From the NCBI GenBank assembly GCA_038527215.1, contig JBCBGC010000014.1:1-64000 (forward strand): a DNA stretch of 64,000 nucleotides, read 5' to 3'. The notes beneath the pieces are model-generated. The model saw nothing but the letters and a program-made list of their open reading frames with translations, did not search any database and was not told the origin of the DNA. Every line of letters begins with the position of its first letter. Position 1 is the first letter of the stretch. Made by a program: the position numbers and the translations under genes. This DNA is from JAWPMV01 sp038527215 (GTDB lineage: Bacteria > Bacteroidota > Bacteroidia > J057). This document shows positions 40,015 through 49,290 of the stretch, in pieces.

Positions 40015-42387
40015 CTAAAATTCCACTTTATAACTCAGGACGGGCAAAATACTGGCCCCGGCCTGGAATACCTCCTGGTCCAGCAAGGCATCGTATTCCC
40101 GGTATTCCGGCACCCGATTAGAGAACATGTTTTTGAGCTGAATGGCCCAAATGCCGGTGTACTTTTCTTTGTTGTTCTGGATGGTGAGGGTAAAATCAAA
40201 GATAAAGAGGGGTTTCTCCTGCCCAGTGTAGGGCTGGCTTTCATCCCGGATGGTTTCCCGGGCTTCCCGGGAAGCAATCAGGTCGATAGGCGTATAGCGT
40301 TCTCCCCCGATTGCGGTCAAGGTTCCATTCAGTCCGAGGCGCTTATTGAGGCCTTTTTTCTTCCCGATTTTGAATTCCTTGCCGCCCAGCACATTGGCTT
40401 TATACTGGTAGTTGAAAGCGGTTTGATGTTCCTGGCCCTGTCCGTCGGTATAGCGAGAATCAAAGAGGCTCAGGTTGAGCATGTAGTACATGCCCTTTTG
40501 GGAGTATTGCTCCAGACCCAGGTCGATGCCATAGTTCCGGGCGGTACCGCTATTATCAAACACGCGCAACTCATCTAGTTCGTCTATGTTGAGCACAGAG
40601 TAAGTGCCATTTACCTCGACGGGGACATTGAATAAAGACTGATAGTAAATTTCAGAGCGGAACTTCAGGCGGTCGGAAATGCTATGGCGATAGCCCAGCA
40701 CAAAATGGTGGGTACGAATGAAGTCCAGGTTTTGGTTGGGCAGGCTGAGGGCACCATTTTCTTCCTCAAAGCGGGTCATATAGGTGGCAAAATGCTCGGT
40801 CCGACTGTGGAGACCATAGCCAACCGAGAGGTGTTGCCGTGCATTAAGTTGGTAGCCGATCCCCACTCGCGGTTCAATGCTCATACCTTCATTCAGATCA
40901 TAATAAAGGAAATGCACCCCAAGATTGGCGGTCAGCCTGGGACTCAGACGGAAGCGAGACTGGCTGTAGGCTTGCACCATTTGGGTGCGGCCCGCTTCAT
41001 CTGCTTGGGTAAAGAGTCGGTCCTGGACATAATCAAATTTCTGGGAGAGATAATCGTGATAAGTACTGGTGAGAATCAGGCCGGTTTTGTTGGTATGGCG
41101 CTCGGAAAAGCTGTGGCGGATGGAGGTAGTGAAGGTCAGGGGTTGGCGAGTATATTCGTTTTTGTCCCGCTGAAAAAAGGCCAGCTCATCGTCCAGGTAT
41201 TCTTTATTGTCCACCAGTTTGGCGGCAGAAGCGACCAGGGCACTTTGCCATAGGCTTTTTCGTCCGATAGCTATTTTATGGGTAATGCCCAGCGCCCCCA
41301 TATCTGAAGCGAGCACATTGCGAAAGCGATCTAAATCGGCTTCCCAAAGGGCGGAATCCTCTACCGCTGGGTTGAGCCGCTGACTCATGCCGCCAATCCC
41401 GAAAATGCCAAAGGTGCCCGCATTTTTGGTGGGAAGATGGAGCTTAAAGGCCAGGTCCTGATAGGTAGGCAGGGTAGCGTAGGAAATGACGGCATTGACC
41501 AGGTTAAAGGTCGCAAAGCGATAGTTGACCAAATAGGAGGCTTCCCCGCCTTCCTTAAAAGGCCCCTCTGCTGCCAGGTCAACCCCCAGCACCCCAGCTT
41601 GTAGCGCAAACTCTCGTTGGCGGTTGTTGCCGGTGCGAAACTTGATGTCGAAAACCCCAGAGGTTGCATTTCCATATTCCGCCGGGAAAGCGCCGACGAA
41701 AAAGTCCGAATTGTCGAGGACCTGTAGGGAAAAAATGCTGAAAGAACCGCCAGAAGAGCCTATGCGGGCAAAATGGGTAGGATTGGGTATGTCTATGCCT
41801 TCTACCCGGTAGATGAGTCCCCGAGGAGAATTGCCCCGAATAGAGATCATATTGTCCGATATGAAGGGATTAGGGGCTACCCCTGGCAGGTTGGCAGCCA
41901 GCCGAGCCGGGTCGTCCAGTCCCCCCGCAAATTTGCGGGTTTCTTCCACGTCAAATGAAAGGGCACTCACCGTGGCCATTTCATTATTGGGCAGGCCTTT
42001 TTCTTTAATCGGACTGAGTTCAACTTCATCTAACTCATAGAGCGTGGTTTCCAGTTTGAGGTCAACGATGAGTTCTTTGAAGGCATTGAGCAAGAGGCCC
42101 GGGCGGATCGCTTTTTCATAGCCGGTAGCCGAAAACATCAGGTCGTAACGACCTACGGGAATGCCGATAAATTCAAATTGGCCCCGGGCATCCGTCTGGG
42201 TGCTAAGGACAGGATCCGTATTGATGAGTCTGACTTCTACCCCTTCCAGGGGACTGAAGTTGGTCATAGAAGTGACCTGTCCCCGAATGTTGCCGGTCCG
42301 CGTCTGGGCCTGGAGAGAAGAAAAACTGCTGCTCCAGGCTATCAATCCCAGCCAAATGATCAGGCTTAAACCATCTCTACGTTTCAT
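40015..42387 (-). CDS. TonB-dependent receptor (CarboxypepD-reg type), paralogue 1
   Basis: Outer-membrane TonB-dependent receptor of 790 residues. I start at ATG 42387 because it opens on a good signal peptide (MKRRDGLSLIIWLGLIAWSS, cleaved after LQAQ); the frame extends to 42477 through a stem-loop-rich leader. Domains: CarboxypepD_reg-like (~30-115, GNIRGQVTSMTNFSPLEGVE), plug (~135-260, with DNMISIRGNSPRGLIYRVEG), and a beta-barrel to the end. There is no SusC signature and no SusD neighbour, so it is not a standard polysaccharide locus. It is clearly paralogous to the receptor at 55151 across plug and early barrel. Substrate unknown. Its neighbours are MscS and a Na/Pi cotransporter. Confidence 0.9.
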   Translation of the reverse strand: MKRRDGLSLIIWLGLIAWSSSFSSLQAQTRTGNIRGQVTSMTNFSPLEGVEVRLINTDPVLSTQTDARGQFEFIGIPVGRYDLMFSATGYEKAIRPGLLLNAFKELIVDLKLETTLYELDEVELSPIKEKGLPNNEMATVSALSFDVEETRKFAGGLDDPARLAANLPGVAPNPFISDNMISIRGNSPRGLIYRVEGIDIPNPTHFARIGSSGGSFSIFSLQVLDNSDFFVGAFPAEYGNATSGVFDIKFRTGNNRQREFALQAGVLGVDLAAEGPFKEGGEASYLVNYRFATFNLVNAVISYATLPTYQDLAFKLHLPTKNAGTFGIFGIGGMSQRLNPAVEDSALWEADLDRFRNVLASDMGALGITHKIAIGRKSLWQSALVASAAKLVDNKEYLDDELAFFQRDKNEYTRQPLTFTTSIRHSFSERHTNKTGLILTSTYHDYLSQKFDYVQDRLFTQADEAGRTQMVQAYSQSRFRLSPRLTANLGVHFLYYDLNEGMSIEPRVGIGYQLNARQHLSVGYGLHSRTEHFATYMTRFEEENGALSLPNQNLDFIRTHHFVLGYRHSISDRLKFRSEIYYQSLFNVPVEVNGTYSVLNIDELDELRVFDNSGTARNYGIDLGLEQYSQKGMYYMLNLSLFDSRYTDGQGQEHQTAFNYQYKANVLGGKEFKIGKKKGLNKRLGLNGTLTAIGGERYTPIDLIASREARETIRDESQPYTGQEKPLFIFDFTLTIQNNKEKYTGIWAIQLKNMFSNRVPEYREYDALLDQEVFQAGASILPVLSYKVEF

Positions 42388-42689
42388 ATGGACCTTGCTC
42401 TGTATTGCTATGCGAAATAGGGAGACCACTTTTTTCATGTGATGACTTTTGGTAGTCAAAAGGGTGAGCTTGCTCACCCTAAGGCTGCGTTCTCCCTAAG
42501 AACGCTAATTAGACTGCAAAGTTTGCCAATCCCCCTACACCTTGCAAGTCATTTGAGATAAAAATCCCCTCCTTTATTTTCAGGTAATACTCAGATAGTA
42601 TCTTCGACGTGTTTTGTTCTGCCAGGGATCACCCGCCTGGGCAGAATTTCATTCTCTTGGGATACCAGAATCCACAGACCACTGCCTAC
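42388..42689. other. 302-bp divergent region with three stem-loops in the receptor leader
   Basis: Between receptor paralogue 1 and the Na/Pi cotransporter. It holds inverted repeats CTTTTG/CAAAAG (42446-42462), AGGGTGAGC/GCTCACCCT (42461-42480) and CGTTCT/AGAACG (42488-42504), plus the 11-base palindrome GCAAAGTTTGC (42516-42526). On the minus strand the second stem is followed by TTTT. These could be a structured 5' leader of the receptor mRNA or operator sites. Confidence 0.5.
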
Positions 42690-43862
42690 ATGCCGACATC
42701 TACCAATCCTGATACCACCAGTAAGCCAGATTTAGGAAATAATGGTGGCCCCATGCTTAGCTTTAGAATTGGGCAACTGATCTTTGTCCTCTTCGCTTTC
42801 ATGGTAGCCCTGGACTTGATGAGTGGGAGTTTCAAGTTATTTGGAAAGGATTTCGCAAATGAATTGGTGAGTGTAACCACCAATCCTTTCATTTCTCTCT
42901 TTATTGGGATGTTGGCTACGGCCATTATTCAAAGCTCATCCACCACCACGACCATGATTGTCGGTCTGGTAGCCTCCGGCTCGATAGGCGTTCCAGAAGC
43001 AGCCCCCATGATCATGGGGGCCAATATAGGGACTTCGGTAACCAGTACCATTGTTTCGCTGGGACACATCGGAGACCGGGATGAATATCCCAAAGCGGTA
43101 GCGGCGGCTACGGTGCACGACTTCTTTAATATCATCACCGTCAGTGTGCTTTTTACCCTGGAAGTTACGACCGGCATTCTTTCTTCTTCGGCCCAGTCCA
43201 TGGCAGATTTTTTCTACTCCACAGCGGGTGAAGGAGGCAAAACCAAGGGCATCCTGGATTATACCACCAAAGCCTTTGCCAAATGGATCATTGGCCTGAC
43301 CGCCACGGAAGGATACCCCGGTGGCTCTCCCTTTATTACCCTGCCGATTGCTTTGGGCTTACTGTTTTTCTCCTTGCGGGGGCTGACGAAATCCCTCAAG
43401 GACCTTATCATTGGCCGGGTGGAAAAAAACCTCAATAAATATGTCTTTGGCAATGGCCTGAAGGCCATTCTGTGGGGATTTGGGATCACCACGGCAGTGC
43501 AATCCAGTTCGGTTACCAGCTCCCTGATGGTTCCCATGGTAGCCAGTGAAAAGATCACCCTGCGCAAAGCTTTCCCTTTCCTGATGGGGGCAAACATTGG
43601 TACCACGACCACCGCGCTGATTGCAGCCTTTTTTCTGGGTAGCCAAAGTACCGATGCCCTGGCGATTGCTTTTGTGCATTTCTTCTTCAATGCGATTGGG
43701 GTGCTCATTTTGTATCCCATCCCTATCGTGAGGGAAATACCCGTCTTTCTGGCTACGGGATTAGGGAATCTTACCCTGAAAAACCGATTGATCGGCATTA
43801 TCTATGTGGTGGTGGTCTTTTTTATTATCCCCGGTATTCTGATTTTCCTTACTCGTTCCTAG
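42690..43862 (+). CDS. Na/Pi cotransporter family protein
   Basis: Membrane transporter of 390 residues from ATG 42690 (a GTG frame extension to 42609 lacks similarity). It has the duplicated Na_Pi_cotrans core: first repeat IIQSSSTTTTMIVGLVASG with MIMGANIGTSVTSTI, second repeat TAVQSSSVTSSLMVPMVAS with LMGANIGTTTTALIA. The paired QSSS and GANIGT motifs are the sodium/phosphate sites of SLC34/NptA proteins. No PhoU domain is fused. The gene's last 14 bases overlap the 3' end of the convergent response regulator. Confidence 0.92.
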   Translation: MPTSTNPDTTSKPDLGNNGGPMLSFRIGQLIFVLFAFMVALDLMSGSFKLFGKDFANELVSVTTNPFISLFIGMLATAIIQSSSTTTTMIVGLVASGSIGVPEAAPMIMGANIGTSVTSTIVSLGHIGDRDEYPKAVAAATVHDFFNIITVSVLFTLEVTTGILSSSAQSMADFFYSTAGEGGKTKGILDYTTKAFAKWIIGLTATEGYPGGSPFITLPIALGLLFFSLRGLTKSLKDLIIGRVEKNLNKYVFGNGLKAILWGFGITTAVQSSSVTSSLMVPMVASEKITLRKAFPFLMGANIGTTTTALIAAFFLGSQSTDALAIAFVHFFFNAIGVLILYPIPIVREIPVFLATGLGNLTLKNRLIGIIYVVVVFFIIPGILIFLTRS

Positions 43863-44496
43863 GATCAGCCTGTAGATAGCCTTGCCGTATGGCTTCCATA
43901 ACCAGGGCGGCGGTATTGCTCACCGAAAATTTCCGAAGGAGATTTTTCCGGTAGGTGTGAATGGTATGGGTCCCCAACCCTAATTGAGTGGCAATTTCCG
44001 CGGAAGATAATCCCTCCGCAATGAGGGTCAGGACCTCTTGCTCCCGAGCACTCAGGAAAGCCTGATGGTTTTCTTCTGCGGAGGCCAGTAAACTGAGCAG
44101 GCTGCTGGAAACTTCACGGGCGTAGTATTGACCTCCTTCGGCGACGCTTCGGATGGCCAGGAGGAGTTCAGTTTTGTCGGTATCCTTGAGTAAAAAGCCT
44201 TTGGCCCCCGTTTCCAGGCATCTTTTAATGGTTTCTCCATCACGATGGAGGGTAAGCATGATCACGGCAGTATCAGGATGCTTCCGGGTGAGTATAGGCA
44301 GTAATTCCAGGCCTCCCATATCGGGCATATCGATGTCCAGCAAAATGACTTCCACCTGTTCTGTGGCTAACCACCTCAGGCCGATTTCAGCCCGAGAGGC
44401 TTTTCCACAGAGCAAAATATCTGGCACTTCAGCTAGTAAACTTTGTATGCCTTCCATGAACATTTGATGGTCATCAATGATCAAAACGCGAATCAT
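43849..44496 (-). CDS. NarL/LuxR-type response regulator
   Basis: A 215-residue regulator with a receiver domain (D8-D9, phospho-acceptor D54 in ILLDIDMPDMGG, T at LTLH, K in GAKGFLLKDT) and a C-terminal LuxR helix-turn-helix (SAREQEVLTLIAEGLSSAEI, then THTIHTYRKNLLRKF). It pairs with the TPR kinase gene just upstream, overlapping by four bases. The 3' end overlaps the Na/Pi gene by 14 bases, leaving no intergenic terminator. Confidence 0.93.
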   Translation of the reverse strand: MIRVLIIDDHQMFMEGIQSLLAEVPDILLCGKASRAEIGLRWLATEQVEVILLDIDMPDMGGLELLPILTRKHPDTAVIMLTLHRDGETIKRCLETGAKGFLLKDTDKTELLLAIRSVAEGGQYYAREVSSSLLSLLASAEENHQAFLSAREQEVLTLIAEGLSSAEIATQLGLGTHTIHTYRKNLLRKFSVSNTAALVMEAIRQGYLQADPRNE

Positions 44497-46439
44497 GGGC
44501 TGGCAGGCTTAGGTGAAAGGGGAAGGGGGGCTTCCAGAATGAGGGTGCACCCTTGTCCCGGTTGACTATCCAGGAATAGGGAACCCTTTATTTGCCTGGC
44601 CCTTTGGCGCATATTGGTGATGCCCATGCCTGCCTGGGATGGATCAGGGGAGAATCCCTGCCCGTTATCCTCAATCATGAGGCTAATCATCTCGGGGAAA
44701 CACTGCAATTCCAGAGAAATATGGCTGGCTTGCGCATGGCGGATGATATTCTGTAAGCCTTCCTGGGCGATTCTGAAAACAGCTATTTCCAGACCGGCCG
44801 GAAAGCTTTCCCTGTTGACTCCTACTACCTGAAATTCCACCGCCGAAAAGTGCCCGGAAGCCCGCAGGTGACCGCATATATTCTGTAGAGCTGGAATCAG
44901 GCCAAATTTACTGGCTACCTGAGCACTAAGGCTATGAGATAGTTGGCGGGTCTCCTGGAGGGCCAGGCTTAACAGCTCGGAGGCTTTGGTAAATGTTGGG
45001 TGTGGAGGCCTGCCTGGGGTAGCATGCTCCGAAAAGTAGAGCTTGATGGTCGCTAACAGGCTGCCAATCCTATCGTGCAGTTCCCGGGCAATCCGTTGCC
45101 GCTCTAATTCCTGCCCCTCCAAAAGGGCGGAGAGGCTGGCGCTTTCCTGCGCTTGTAGATGCTCGGCCAGGGTCTGTTGGTGTTGCCGGGTCTGGAGCAA
45201 TCGTAGTTTCTTCTGCTGCTGGTATCCCCACCACAAACCCAAACAGGAAAAAGCAAAAAACAGGGCAAGGCTGGTGGAAAGTTTCTGCCGCAATTGCCCC
45301 TTTTCTAATTGAGCTTGTTGGACCTGAAGGGCCTTTTGATGCTTTTCATGTTGGTATTTATCCTCCAACTCCTGAATGAGCTTGCTGCGCTCCAGGGTAA
45401 ACAAACTATCCTCAATGGCAATGTGCCTTTCCAGGGCTTGCAGGGCCTCCCGAAACCTTCCCAGTTCGCTCAGGCAGCTATACCTGCTTTCTTCAATCAG
45501 GGAAATACTGGTTAGCTGTTTTTTTTGCGCTACATATTCCAAGGCCAGGTCCAGATAACATAAAGCAGAATCGTATCGTCCCAGGTCCCGATAGGATAAG
45601 CCCAGACTATGGTGGATCATCATGGAAAGTTCTTCATCCAGGGATGCCTTATTCCGGTGGTAAGCTGCTAATTGCAGGCTTAGCGCTTGTCTGTATTTTC
45701 CCTGCTGCCGCATGACTGCGGATAAATTTCTTTCCACCAGGAATTTTTCATCAAAGGGGAGGAGGGAAGTATATTGAGCAAGTAAGTGGCGGTACCAATA
45801 TTCAGCCTGAGGAAGGCTGTCCAACCTTTGGTAGGTTTTGGCCATTTGGTGCAGGGTAAAAAAGCGGTCCCGGACCTCCTCAATGTGGCTCCACCATCGC
45901 ATGGCGGCCTGATAGCGGTCCAAGGCTTGTCCATAGGCCTGGTTTTGAAAATAGACGTTGCCGATAGCTCCTGAAACTTCCGCTAAACCCAAAGTGTCTT
46001 GTTGTAAGGAATAATGGTGATGGATTTCTAAATACCGGGTCTGTGCTTCGGCCAGCTTTCCCTGGAGCAAGAACATGTGCGCGGCATTCCAACTGGCCCG
46101 CATCCACTCAGCCTGATCACTCTGCCGAGCGGCCCATTGCCGGTTTTGCTCAAAGTGATGCGCCGCAGAATCATAGCGCTGCGTGACATAATACTGTCTG
46201 GCAAGGAATTGATGAAGGCGAAGAAAAAAGCCAGGCTGTGGCGCTTCCCGCTGGGCTACTTCCCGGATAGAATCGAGCCGGGCGATTTTATCGTCGGGGG
46301 TCAGCAGGACATCCTTTTCCCAGGACTCAATGGCCTCCATCCAGATAGCTTGTTGGCCGGATAGGAAAGTGGGTACCAAGAATACGACAAGGAGAAATAG
46401 TCGGATATACCGAAGGAAGGTAGGCTTAACGTATGACAT
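44493..46439 (-). CDS. TPR-containing sensor histidine kinase (HisKA_3)
   Basis: A 648-residue kinase. A signal-like N-terminal helix leads to a periplasmic region of about seven TPR-like repeats (~35-345; for example ALDRYQAAMRWWSHIEEV and YDSALCYLDLALEYVAQKK). A coiled coil, one helix (~395-412), and a second coiled coil precede HisKA_3 with the phospho-acceptor His in RQRIARELHDRIGSLLATI; the HATPase follows (AQEGLQNIIRHAQASHISLE and GMGITNMRQRARQIKG). This layout is common in Bacteroidota. The TPR ligand is unknown. It pairs with the LuxR-type regulator. Confidence 0.9.
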   Translation of the reverse strand: MSYVKPTFLRYIRLFLLVVFLVPTFLSGQQAIWMEAIESWEKDVLLTPDDKIARLDSIREVAQREAPQPGFFLRLHQFLARQYYVTQRYDSAAHHFEQNRQWAARQSDQAEWMRASWNAAHMFLLQGKLAEAQTRYLEIHHHYSLQQDTLGLAEVSGAIGNVYFQNQAYGQALDRYQAAMRWWSHIEEVRDRFFTLHQMAKTYQRLDSLPQAEYWYRHLLAQYTSLLPFDEKFLVERNLSAVMRQQGKYRQALSLQLAAYHRNKASLDEELSMMIHHSLGLSYRDLGRYDSALCYLDLALEYVAQKKQLTSISLIEESRYSCLSELGRFREALQALERHIAIEDSLFTLERSKLIQELEDKYQHEKHQKALQVQQAQLEKGQLRQKLSTSLALFFAFSCLGLWWGYQQQKKLRLLQTRQHQQTLAEHLQAQESASLSALLEGQELERQRIARELHDRIGSLLATIKLYFSEHATPGRPPHPTFTKASELLSLALQETRQLSHSLSAQVASKFGLIPALQNICGHLRASGHFSAVEFQVVGVNRESFPAGLEIAVFRIAQEGLQNIIRHAQASHISLELQCFPEMISLMIEDNGQGFSPDPSQAGMGITNMRQRARQIKGSLFLDSQPGQGCTLILEAPLPLSPKPASP

Positions 46440-46564
46440 GGAAGCAAGGCTTAGAATATGATACTAACTAGCTTCTTCCAAATCTTAGCAGTTCTCACGA
46501 GAGGTGGAGAATCAGTATACTTGGTAGGCCTATTTACAATATAGTGAAAAGTAGATAAGAAACT

Positions 46565-46605
46565 CAAGGTCCTGGATAGGACTATTTTCTTAGCCCCGGA
46601 CCTTG
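46565..46605 (-). terminator. Weak stem-loop spanning the MarR stop codon
   Basis: CAAGGTCC (46565-46572) and GGACCTTG (46598-46605) form an 8-bp stem with a 25-base loop that includes the stop codon of the MarR gene. No strong T-run follows, so the terminator role is weak. Confidence 0.35.
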
Positions 46606-47048
46606 TCCAGCAAGTCATTAAGGGTTTCCAATTCCTCCTGACTCAGATGAGAAAAGAGCCCCAGGCTGGTAATCTGGTCCCGATCAATGGCGGCCAACAG
46701 GTCTAGCCCTGTATCGGTAATGAGGAGGTCAACCAGCCGTTTGTCGGACTTGCAGGTTTTTCGGATGACCAGGTTTTTTTTCACCAGGCGGTCGATGATG
46801 CGGGAGACGTCCGACATTTTGTCCAACATCCTTTCCCGAATATCTGAGGTAGAGATGGGCTGTGGATGCTGTCCCCGGAGGATGCGAAGGACATTGAATT
46901 GCTGGACGGTAATACCATAAGGCTTAAAGGCCTTTTTATGCTCACCCATCAACCAATTGCAGGTGTAAATAAGGTTGACCATCGCCCGCTGACGCTGATC
47001 AGAGAAAGGAACTTTTTGCTTGATTACCTCTTCAATACGCATGGTCAT
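46590..47048 (-). CDS. MarR family transcriptional regulator
   Basis: A 152-residue winged-helix regulator. Core: FKPYGITVQQFNVLRILRGQ, then ISTSDIRERMLDKMSDVSRI for the recognition helix, and the wing KKNLVIRKTCKSDKRLVDLL with the conserved Asp-x-Arg. The only Cys lie at positions likely away from a classic redox sensor site. Two in-frame ATGs (47048 and 47042) are equally possible. It is divergent from the H-NOX gene across 249 bases and may regulate it, though this is inference. Confidence 0.9.
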   Translation of the reverse strand: MTMRIEEVIKQKVPFSDQRQRAMVNLIYTCNWLMGEHKKAFKPYGITVQQFNVLRILRGQHPQPISTSDIRERMLDKMSDVSRIIDRLVKKNLVIRKTCKSDKRLVDLLITDTGLDLLAAIDRDQITSLGLFSHLSQEELETLNDLLDKVRG

Positions 47049-47297
47049 TCCCGGTCATTTGTTTGCTGTAAAACGCTTGTTAGGGAGAGAATATTCGTAA
47101 CTCTAACATTCCAAATTTAATATATGTTCACAGAGAATGAAAAGATTCTTAAAATTTAGGCTGCTTTCCTTAATTCTGTAGGGGATAAGCCTGTGGATGA
47201 GGTTGCTTTTCGGGGAAAAAATTACATTGATTAAAAAATTTGATTAGAAATTTAAAGCGGGGCCTTCTATCTTTTCCTCCCTACAAGCAAAAATCAT

Positions 47298-47855
47298 ATG
47301 AAAGGAGTAATTTTTACAGAATTTCTCGAAATGGTAGAAGGGGAATTCGGCTTTGAGATTGCAGATAAGATCGTCCAGGAGGCAGAACTCGCCTCGGGAG
47401 GCGTTTACACAGCCCTGGGAACCTACGATCACCAGGAGATGGTGAGCATGGTGGTTAACCTCAGCCAGGCCACTGAAATTTCTGTCCCCAAGCTCTTGCA
47501 CGCATTCGGTGAGCATGCTTTTGGCCAATTTTCGAAATCCTATGGGGTATTTTTTGAGAAAGCTACCGGGACCATTGATTTTTTGAGTCGTCTGGAAAAC
47601 TACATTCATGTGGAGGTGCTGAAACTGTACCCGGATGCTGAGTTGCCTCGTTTCGAGATTCACCAACCCAACCCAGGTATTCTGCAAATGATCTATCATT
47701 CAGATCGTGGACTGGCAGATTTTGCTGAAGGCTTGATCGCAGGTTGTATCAAACACTTTAAGGAAGATGTCCAACTGACCAGAGAAGACCTCCATGAAAA
47801 TAAAACCCATACCCGATTTACCTTGAGGCTTAACCCGGAAACTGCCAGCGTGTAA
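47298..47855 (+). CDS. H-NOX (haem nitric oxide/oxygen binding) sensor
   Basis: A 185-residue soluble haem protein of the H-NOX family. The proximal haem ligand is H104 in ENYIHVEVLKLYP, aligned with the His of Thermoanaerobacter and Shewanella H-NOX. The porphyrin-binding motif Y133-x-S135-x-R137 is present in MIYHSDRG. The N-terminus MKGVIFTEFLEMVEGEFGFE is typical. No distal Tyr pattern was identified, so NO rather than O2 is the probable ligand. It is followed at 17 bases by a hybrid histidine kinase gene; in Shewanella and Vibrio, NO-bound H-NOX inhibits its partner kinase. Confidence 0.92.
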   Translation: MKGVIFTEFLEMVEGEFGFEIADKIVQEAELASGGVYTALGTYDHQEMVSMVVNLSQATEISVPKLLHAFGEHAFGQFSKSYGVFFEKATGTIDFLSRLENYIHVEVLKLYPDAELPRFEIHQPNPGILQMIYHSDRGLADFAEGLIAGCIKHFKEDVQLTREDLHENKTHTRFTLRLNPETASV

Positions 47856-47872
47856 TCCAAGCATCCTGAGGT

Positions 47873-49255
47873 ATGGAGGGAAAAGAGTTAGCAGCGCTAA
47901 AACGCATATTAAACCGTGAAAGAGCGGCCCGCAAGGCTGCCGAAGGCTTTCTGGAAGAAAAAGCCCGGGAAATTTATTATGCCAATAAAGAGCTTACAGC
48001 CCTCAATGAATCTTTGGAAGAAAAAATACGGGAGCGGACCAAAGAGATCGAGTGTTCCAATCAGGCCCTGCGGGAGGCCAAGGAGAAAGCAGAATTGGCC
48101 ACCCGAGCCAAATCGGAATTTCTCTCCAACATGAGCCATGAGATTCGGAACCCCCTCAATGCTATCCTTAATTTAAGTGAACTCATCCTGCGAGACGTGT
48201 CGGATTCCCTGGCGTTGGAATATAGCCAGTCCATCCGGTATGCCGTGGGGAACTTGCTGGGGATCGTCAATGAAATCCTGGATTTTTCAAAGATAGAATC
48301 GGGTAAAATCAGTTTTGAACAGATTCCTTTCGAAATGGGCTGGGTGGTTAAAGGCCTGGAAGATACCTTCATCCACCGGGTGACCGAAAAGGGCCTGACC
48401 TTCACGACTGAAGTTGACCCTCGCTTGCCAGCCATCCTGATAGGTGACCAGGTCAAGCTGAACCAAATCCTAATGAACCTGATCGGGAATGCCCTCAAAT
48501 TCACCCCTGAGGGACACATCCGGTTGCGCGTTTCCCAGAAAGACCAGGATGAGGATATCTGCTGGCTCAGCTTTGAAGTGGAGGATACCGGCATTGGGAT
48601 TCCCCTCGAAAAGCAAAAACACATTTTTGAGAGTTTTCAACAAGCCGATTCTGCTACCACGCGGCAGTACGGTGGTACGGGATTGGGCCTGACCATCACC
48701 CGAAAACTGATTGAATTGCAAGGCGGCACCATCCGTCTTACTTCTAAAGTGGGGCGGGGGAGTCTCTTCAGCTTTCGCTTACCCTTTGCCAAAGGTAGTC
48801 GGCAAGACCTACAAGCGATGGTGCAACAAGAAGAGGCGCGGGACATCGATATCAGCGGCTTGAAAATTCTGGCCGTGGAGGACATAGAAATGAACCGTTT
48901 TACCATGGACAGAATTTTTCGCCGCAAAGGCATAGAAGCGGTTTTTGCTACTAATGGGCAGGAAGCCCTGGATGCCGCAGGCGCGCAGGCCTTTGACCTG
49001 ATTTTGATGGACTTGCATATGCCGGTGATGGATGGGCACACGGCTGCGGTCAAAATCCTGGAGGGGGAAGCAGGCACCCTAAACAAGGGAACCCCTATTA
49101 CCATTCTTTCTGCCGACATTTTCAGCCATACCCGTCACGAATTAGAAGCCTTAGGGGTCTATGGGTTTTTGGCCAAGCCACTCGAAATGGATCCCTTTTA
49201 TCACTTCCTCGGCCAACTGGCACTGGAGCGTAATCAGCGGGGTTCTCTCGGGTAA
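47873..49255 (+). CDS. Cytoplasmic hybrid histidine kinase, H-NOX partner
   Basis: A 460-residue soluble kinase without membrane helices. The N-terminal ~75 residues are a coiled coil (EEKAREIYYANKELTALNE), then HisKA with H89 in SNMSHEIRNPLNAIL, HATPase (NLIGNALKFTPEG, DTGIGIPLEKQ, GGTGLGLTITRK), and a C-terminal receiver with D380 in LILMDLHMPVMDG. It has no sensor domain of its own, so the signal probably comes from H-NOX, encoded 17 bases upstream. Phosphate may pass from the receiver to a separate phosphotransfer protein not seen here. The coiled coil is the likely contact site. Confidence 0.92.
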   Translation: MEGKELAALKRILNRERAARKAAEGFLEEKAREIYYANKELTALNESLEEKIRERTKEIECSNQALREAKEKAELATRAKSEFLSNMSHEIRNPLNAILNLSELILRDVSDSLALEYSQSIRYAVGNLLGIVNEILDFSKIESGKISFEQIPFEMGWVVKGLEDTFIHRVTEKGLTFTTEVDPRLPAILIGDQVKLNQILMNLIGNALKFTPEGHIRLRVSQKDQDEDICWLSFEVEDTGIGIPLEKQKHIFESFQQADSATTRQYGGTGLGLTITRKLIELQGGTIRLTSKVGRGSLFSFRLPFAKGSRQDLQAMVQQEEARDIDISGLKILAVEDIEMNRFTMDRIFRRKGIEAVFATNGQEALDAAGAQAFDLILMDLHMPVMDGHTAAVKILEGEAGTLNKGTPITILSADIFSHTRHELEALGVYGFLAKPLEMDPFYHFLGQLALERNQRGSLG

Positions 49256-49290
49256 AAAGCCTACCTTGAGCAGCAATAACGAATCAGATT

